Assembly: GCA_017893485.1 (NCBI GenBank)
Contig: CM030368.1
Location: forward strand, 110,615,549 to 110,679,548
Direction of reading: 5' to 3'
DNA: 64,000 nucleotides
DNA from: Hemerocallis citrina
Taxonomy: Eukaryota; Streptophyta; Magnoliopsida; Asparagales; Asphodelaceae
Shown here: positions 58,520 to 64,000 of the stretch, piece by piece
Numbering within the stretch: position 1 is the first letter of the stretch
How the letters are laid out: each line of letters opens with the position of its first letter
The notes under the pieces: model-generated
The model's database searches: none
Seen by the model: the letters and a program-made list of their open reading frames with translations, nothing else
Told to the model about the DNA's origin: nothing
Position numbers and translations under genes: made by a program

Positions 58520-59562
58520 AACAATAATAATAACAATAATCGCAAAAAGAATGATAACAATAATAATAATAATAATAATAGCAATAATATTAAAATATCA
58601 ACAACACTAGTAAAAATAATAATGCAAGACAAGATATAGTTTGTGCCCAACATTTTTGTGGAAGTAATTTAATATTAACAATAATAATAAAATAATGCAA
58701 CCAACAATAAGAATATCAATAGTAGTAACAACCATAATAATAATACTTGTAATGATAATGAAAATAATAACAATAATAATAACAGTAGTAATAACAGCAT
58801 TATACAACAAAATTAGAATTGTCTTATCAAAATAGTCCGGTAGAACTATATAGTCGATCAAAAGTGAAAAGTGAAGTTAAAATACACCATTGTTCGAAAT
58901 AACAAAATCTTTGTTGAGAAACTTTTTTTTTTTTTAATATATAGAAGATCGAAAATAAATATAACAAAAAAAATTGCAATATAGAAAACATTCGAGAAAA
59001 TAATTATAAGGAGAAAAATAGGTAGGCGAAAATGAAGCTACACCCAATAAGGAGTTAAAGAAGAGGATGACTAGAAGTGACAAAAAGAAAATTAAGGAAT
59101 TGAATACGAAGGAAGAAGGACGATGGGCAAAATCGGAATTGAAGAGAATATAGCAGGAAAAAAATAACTAGTACGATAATCAAAATGAGTCGACAAATGA
59201 TAATGAATACAAGGCACGAAAAGCAATAAATGACACCAGAGCTGAAATAAGGAGGGATCAACGAGACAAGCAGAAAATCAGAGATTGCTTGCATTGGAAT
59301 GAAAAGAATATGGGTACGGAAAGAATAAATTTGTACCCAATAAGAATTCACAAATCAGGATGACTGTAAGAGACGGAAGGGAGCAAGGAATCAAAGAATT
59401 GAATATGAAAGAATCAAAATGGATGGGATAAGACTTGTGTCCAGATCGAGTTGATTATCAAATTATTCATGTGGTTGCATGGCCTGTTTAATATTGAGTT
59501 AATCCTGACTGAGTCAAGCCTGTCTAATGTATTAGTCAAACTAACACATTAGCCAAACCTGA

Positions 59563-59574
59563 GCTCTGATACCA
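59563..59574 (-). other. Primer binding site (initiator Met tRNA) of the LARD
   Basis: The minus strand reads TGGTATCAGAGC, ten bases inside the 5' LTR end at 59585. Confidence 0.9.
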
Positions 59575-59584
59575 CTAAAAACCT

Positions 59585-62500
59585 TGTCACGCTCCGCTTC
59601 CCAAAAATATGAAATACGAGTGCGTGACGAAGCCCAGCGAATGATTTTAACATCATCCATAAGCTGTAGGATCGACTCAGCATCACAACAAGAACATAAC
59701 AAGATATATATGCAACCAAGCATGCATGAATAATTTATTAAGCAACAGAATACAATTGAAAACAAATAATAATGTCCACATAGTTTTCAAGTCTGGATCA
59801 ATTGTAAAACTCGGGAACGTAGCCCGTTACAAGTCTTAAGTAGCAAGAATAAATAATTCGAGAAAAACAATTAATCTAAACAAGTCCTGCCTCCACTTGA
59901 AAGCTAAAATTTCTGCTCACCAATCCCAGCATGTAGCTCGTCTCCAAAGTCTGCTTAATAAATAAAAAGGAAAAAATAAGGAAAAACAAAAGAAAATGCC
60001 CTTAGTGCAAGCTAGGGCCACAAATAGTAAAAACGAGTACAAGTAATGGGGAACAAGAATTGGAATCAAGAATGTAACAGGGATACAACAAGTAGTGGAA
60101 AAATCAAGAACTAGCTAGCAAGAGGGACATCCTAGTAAACAGGTTGGATAACAACTGCTAATGGTAAAACACATGACAAGTGAACCTGTAGGGGTATCTA
60201 ACATTAAGTGAAAAGTCTCAAGTCTAGTGTCAAGTAACAAGTGCCAAGTCTAGTGTCAAAATTTTATTTCAAGTGTCAAGTCTCAAGTAACAAGTTGTCA
60301 AATATCAAGTAACAAGTTGTCGAGTATCAGGTAACAAGTTGTCAAGTATCAGGTAACATGTATCAAGTTCAAGTTTCAGGTTTCAAGTCTCATGTATCAT
60401 GTTTCATGTATCATATCATCAAGTATCAAGTAACAGGTGTCATGTTCAAGTTTCATATTCGAGTCTTGTAGTTATTACTATCTAGGTAGCACTTCATGCA
60501 TCCATCTTTATACTACATGGTTGCTACAGACAATGCAATTTCGTTTAGACCTAGTTATGGATTTTATAGGGCGGCGTACTCAGGTATCAAGTATCAAGCA
60601 AGCCATGGTTCATGAATCGGAAATTAAATAACAAGTTCACGAAGCAAGTTCGCGAATCCACTAACAAGTTCAAGAACCGCACAATGGGTTCATGGATCAA
60701 ACAAGTTCATGAGCCAAGTAACTGACTCCATGAATCGAACAAGATAGAACAAGTTCATGAACCAAGTATTTGGGAAACACGGGCCCCCTTCCGAGTACAC
60801 TTACCTATATTGTCCACTCTATAGTCTTTCCCATAACCCCGGCTTGTTACTTTTATTAATTCTTATCAAGCAAGCATACATATGTGAAATATTGTAAATT
60901 AATTCTAAGAAAAATTGGGGATGTCCTAGGGTGTCCAGCAACTACATATAAAATTTCATGTCCAACGCTTGCTGTTTACACAGCTAAATTAATTCGCAAA
61001 GTAAAGGTGTACAGCAGTTTTTGCGAATCTGTGCCTACCGACACAGCTGCAGTAAAACGGCAATAACTCCTAGACCGTAACTTCAAATTCGAAAGTTTCA
61101 GAGTCTAACGACATCTAGACATCCAGGGCTACATCTTCTATTCAGGTCTCGGGTTCAGATTCTAATGTTAAATGGGTCGAAACTCGAAACAGCAAAAGAA
61201 GATTCAGGACAGCAACATGTGGGAATAACTTACTAGTATAGATTTCATGGAAATTTGTTATTAGGCGTCTAAGTTATTGTGTGATATAAATACATGATAT
61301 TGGTGGTTCAAACAACAAGTAATAATTATTTTCCAAGTCAAATGGCTGCAAGATCATCAAACACAAAATGTAATATGTGTCTACAAATCTAGGGCTCCTT
61401 AATCTCATGTGTTCATGTGTTCAAGGGATAAAAGAGTCCAAGAAATTATAATTTAACACAATGAAATTTTTGTCTCTTAGAATTATAAAATTTCGGAGGT
61501 TTAATATTGATCAACAATGATAGTCAAGAAGGAGTCACAATTTCTAACTATTTGTAGTATTTTTCAAGAGGTGCTTGTACTAGAACAAAAATGTGTACAA
61601 GTAGAATACTTGCCTTGATTGACGACGATTAGATCCACTTGCTGAAGAAAGTTGGATCGAAATATCCCGGAAGGAGTCTCCCAAAAACACGTGTGAAGCA
61701 CGTGCAAAATCAACCGTAGATCGAGTTTTTCCCCCACACCAGATCGTCCAGAACAGCAAACGGCAAGGTGGGATTTGGTGCTGCAAAACAGCAAAGCAGC
61801 AAACACAGCGAATCGGATCGCTTCCACACAGCAGATCTTGGGCTGAACAGGAAACAACAATCCCGGGATTCGCTGTGGCAAAACACCAAGCAGCGATCTG
61901 ATTGGCTCGATCGCACGAATCTTGAAGCGATCTGACGCCTGAGATTGGATCTCGCCCAATTCAGCGTCTTCTTCCTCTTCGTTCTCTTCTTCGACGAACC
62001 AGCAAGCGAGGGAGAGGGAAGGCGGGGGTTCTTCAACGGTGGCTTTGTGATTGTGGCGACGCGACGGCGTGGCTGCGACGGCTACGGAGAGGCGGCAACG
62101 AATGTGGAGGGCAACGCACGCGGCTCTGTTCGTGGTTCGAACAGAGGAGGAGTTTGGGGGAGTGGTTCGGGGTGTTAGCGGTGTGGACGGAGGTCGGGGA
62201 GGATGAGGGGGAGATGAGGCGCTGGAGGGTGGAGGTCGCAGGCAGAGAAAATGGGTTGGGTTCGAGAGTTTGGGGATGGCGAATGGTGGATGATGGGTTC
62301 GGGAGTTTGGGTTCGATGGATGAAGGCTCTGGGAATGACGCAGGCGATGGTGGTTGTGAGATGGCAGTGGGGTTGACGAGGAGCGGGGTCGTGGTGATGA
62401 GGAGACGAAGGAGAGAGGCGATCGGAGGTAGGGGAAGTGGGTTCTGTGAGCGAAAAGAGCGGAGGAAGGGAAATGGGGTAGCGGCGGGGTGAGTTAGGTT

Positions 62501-62853
62501 TACACAGTAAATGGGGGGTTAGGGTTAGGGTTAGGGTTAGGAGATAGGGTTTATATAGTGCGGGTTTCGGGTTTTGGGTATCAGGGTATCCGAATTGAAT
62601 AGGACCCAGCAGGAGAATTGGTCAAAATGCAATAAAATGGGGAATAAAGAGATAAATGAGAAGAAGTCAATTCTTCATGAAGAATGACACAAAGTGCACG
62701 CAAATGAATACGATAAAAGGACCAAGAATTGAATCGAAAACAATTTGATGATTTTATTCAAATAGAAACAAAATACTGGATCATAAATTTATAAAGAGTA
62801 CAATGGGGCAAAATATAGTATAAAAATACAAATACGGGGAAACAGGAGTTACA
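59585..62853 (-). mobile_element. 5' LTR of the LARD (3.27 kb)
   Basis: On the minus strand it runs from TGTAACTCCTGTTTCCCC at 62853 to GGAGCGTGACA at 59585, followed by the PBS. Near-identity to 52488-55757 and intact ends show a fairly recent insertion. The flanks ATTGT (52483-52487) and ATTAT (62854-62858) could be the 5-bp target duplication with one change. Confidence 0.9.
62517..62560 (-). promoter_or_regulatory. LARD promoter: TATA box and CCCTAA repeats
   Basis: On the minus strand GCACTATATAAACCCTATC is followed by four CCTAACCC-type repeats. The sister LTR has one repeat fewer at 55422-55460. The AAACCCTA 'telo box' is a known promoter element of plant genes active in growing cells. 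Its place just after the TATA box suggests that it marks the transcription start. Confidence 0.55.
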
Positions 62854-62857
62854 ATTA

Positions 62858-64000
62858 TGTAAGCCCTGTTTTCCCAAATACATATTTTCTGAATATTTCC
62901 TGTATTTTGACTAATTATAAATTCACTTTGCTTTGAAATTTGTTCCGGATATTTTATTAAAGCGTTTTCTAATCGAAAACTATATTTAGTTCGAATAATG
63001 GCATAATTTAATTTCTGTTCCTAATTGATCGGTTATCTGTATTTTTACTTAATTTAAATTTAAATGTATTATTGCTTTTGGGTTATTTTGATAAATGTAT
63101 ATTTTGTTACATAATCTTATTATTATTATTATTATCGTTATTAATATCTTATCCTCGTGAATTAGTATTGTTATTATTGTTATTATTAATATTATATTTT
63201 TTAGTAAAGCCCGAATATACTTATTTAATTGTATTTTATTATTCGATTTGATGTTCGTTTATACGTATATTTTTAAAACTCATCTTAAGCTCTTATTGGA
63301 TTTTGTTAAACTCATTTTAATCCTAAAACTCTATTTTCCCTATTTGATTTTGTTTTTTTTTAACCCAAAAACCCGATACCCATGATCTTATTGGGTTTCT
63401 ACCCAAAAACCCAAAACCCATAAACCTATATATATAATACCCTAATAACCTAACCCCAGCTAACCCTACCCCTATATTCACTGTGCTGACCTAATACAGG
63501 CGCCAACCCTCCTATTCATCATCCCCTACATACTCTGTCTTCCTCTCCCCCTTATCCTCCCATGCACCCGTCACTCGATCATCTTTTACCCTGCATCTCA
63601 TCCCTTACCTTTCGATAATTACCCTGTGCCCCGCCTGGAGTGCCGCGACCCCCTGGTCGGCCCCCTCCACCCTGTGTTGCACTGCCTCCAACCAGCCACG
63701 ACTGTAGTGTGCCTCCCCTGCTCGCGACCTCCTGTCGCCAGCTGCCACGATGCCAGTGCCGTTCATCACACCCTCGTCAGCAACTTCCCCTGGTCGGCTC
63801 CCCTATTGCGCTTCCGCGATGCAGCAGCAACATCCAGCGAGCCACTGTGACAGAAAAATAGCACCCCAGTCGCGCCCCCTGGCCGTCGCCGCCATGGCCA
63901 CCTCCCAATGCCGTGACCCCGACCATCGTGGCACAGCCTGGCCCGATGCCGTGCCGTGCCGCTGTCCCCGCCATCATACCAGAGCCAGAGCCATGGAGTT
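62858..64000 (+). mobile_element. Start of another LTR I copy, cut by the window edge
   Basis: From TGTAAGCCCTGTTTTCCC it follows the LTR I order: TTA-rich zone (63115-63200), ACCCAAAAACCC zone (63360-63420), TATA box (TATATATATAATACCC near 63427), and C-rich GC island from 63480. It stands head to head with the LARD, only five bases apart. The Pro/Cys-rich frames at 63626-63861 are products of the island. Confidence 0.75.

Larger units (their letters stand above)
55758..59584 (-). mobile_element. Non-coding internal region of the LARD (3.83 kb)
   Basis: It begins after the PBS (59563) and ends at the PPT-like tract. No gag, protease, RT, RNase H or integrase motif is seen in any frame. A trace of the pol end (TTTCAAGGACGAAATTTTTG, minus strand near 55795) remains just before the PPT. 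Degenerate TTA repeats fill 56390-56520, 57780-58140 and 58400-58830. The region shares segments with the plus-strand element at 31495-32930, including the conserved block at 56120-56270. 56580-57740 is unique sequence with no gene. The element would depend on a related autonomous chromovirus for its proteins. Confidence 0.85.

Noticed and set aside
62517..62545. Telomere or interstitial telomeric repeat
   Set aside because: Only three to four TTAGGG units, located at the same LTR promoter site in both LARD LTRs; the common plant repeat is TTTAGGG.
63626..63977. Pro/Cys-rich and Gly/Ala-rich frames at the right edge
   Set aside because: They lie in the GC island of an LTR and overlap in three phases.

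Overview
The window is repeat-dense, low-GC plant nuclear DNA. It shows plant LTR retrotransposon hallmarks (initiator-Met tRNA primer sites, Sirevirus-type and Tekay/chromovirus-type ends), a PIF/Harbinger transposon with plant-style introns, Helitron ends, and long TTA/TA/TG microsatellites. It looks like intergenic heterochromatin of a large-genome flowering plant, probably a eudicot. The species cannot be told from the sequence, and no intact host gene, tRNA, rRNA or CRISPR was seen.

Layout. 1-392 is the start of a minus-strand LTR. 1956-3435 is the 5' end of a Sirevirus-like Ty1/copia element on the minus strand (gag fragment, PBS, truncated LTR) inside a scrambled junction. 3804-9117 is a single 5.3 kb Ty3/gypsy LTR (called LTR II here) on the minus strand, with its PBS and several internal tandem repeats. 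9118-12546 is the 3' end of the same Sirevirus family on the plus strand: an intact 359-aa extra ORF, two polypurine tracts and a complete 3' LTR. 13307-15919 is a PIF/Harbinger unit: an intact Myb/SANT-like gene and a transposase with all three catalytic residues but two frameshifts. 16610-18900 is a tandem array of about 292-bp units arranged as A-B dimers, with an inverted leading part.

19962-36615 is a composite of the second gypsy LTR family (LTR I). It holds an inverted LTR start, a 5' LTR split by a 7.7 kb foreign block, a short non-autonomous internal region with a decayed gag, and a full 3.4 kb 3' LTR. The foreign block (about 21.7-29.4 kb) consists of direct and inverted copies of a few modules with perfect short-loop hairpins at many of the joints.

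36616-40385 is a 5'-truncated plus-strand LTR II. 40386-47600 has tandem repeats, gene-like fragments, Helitrons (one with both termini), an inverted-repeat DNA element and a promoter with upstream repeats. 49570-52487 is another LTR II piece on the minus strand. 52488-62853 is the best-preserved element: a 10.4 kb LARD (large retrotransposon derivative) on the minus strand with two about 3.27 kb LTRs, PBS, PPT and a 3.8 kb internal region with no gag or pol. From 62858 another LTR I begins on the plus strand and leaves the window.

How the parts relate. LTR I elements here lack pol and would need enzymes from an autonomous relative. The LARD and the plus-strand element at 30.7-33.2 kb share internal sequence, including a conserved GC-richer block of about 130 bp. 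The most unusual features are the fold-back region, the LARD with an exact 27-bp/9-residue repeat, the palindrome CAGTCGACTG repeated through the Sirevirus LTR and flank, and the intact 359-aa ORF.
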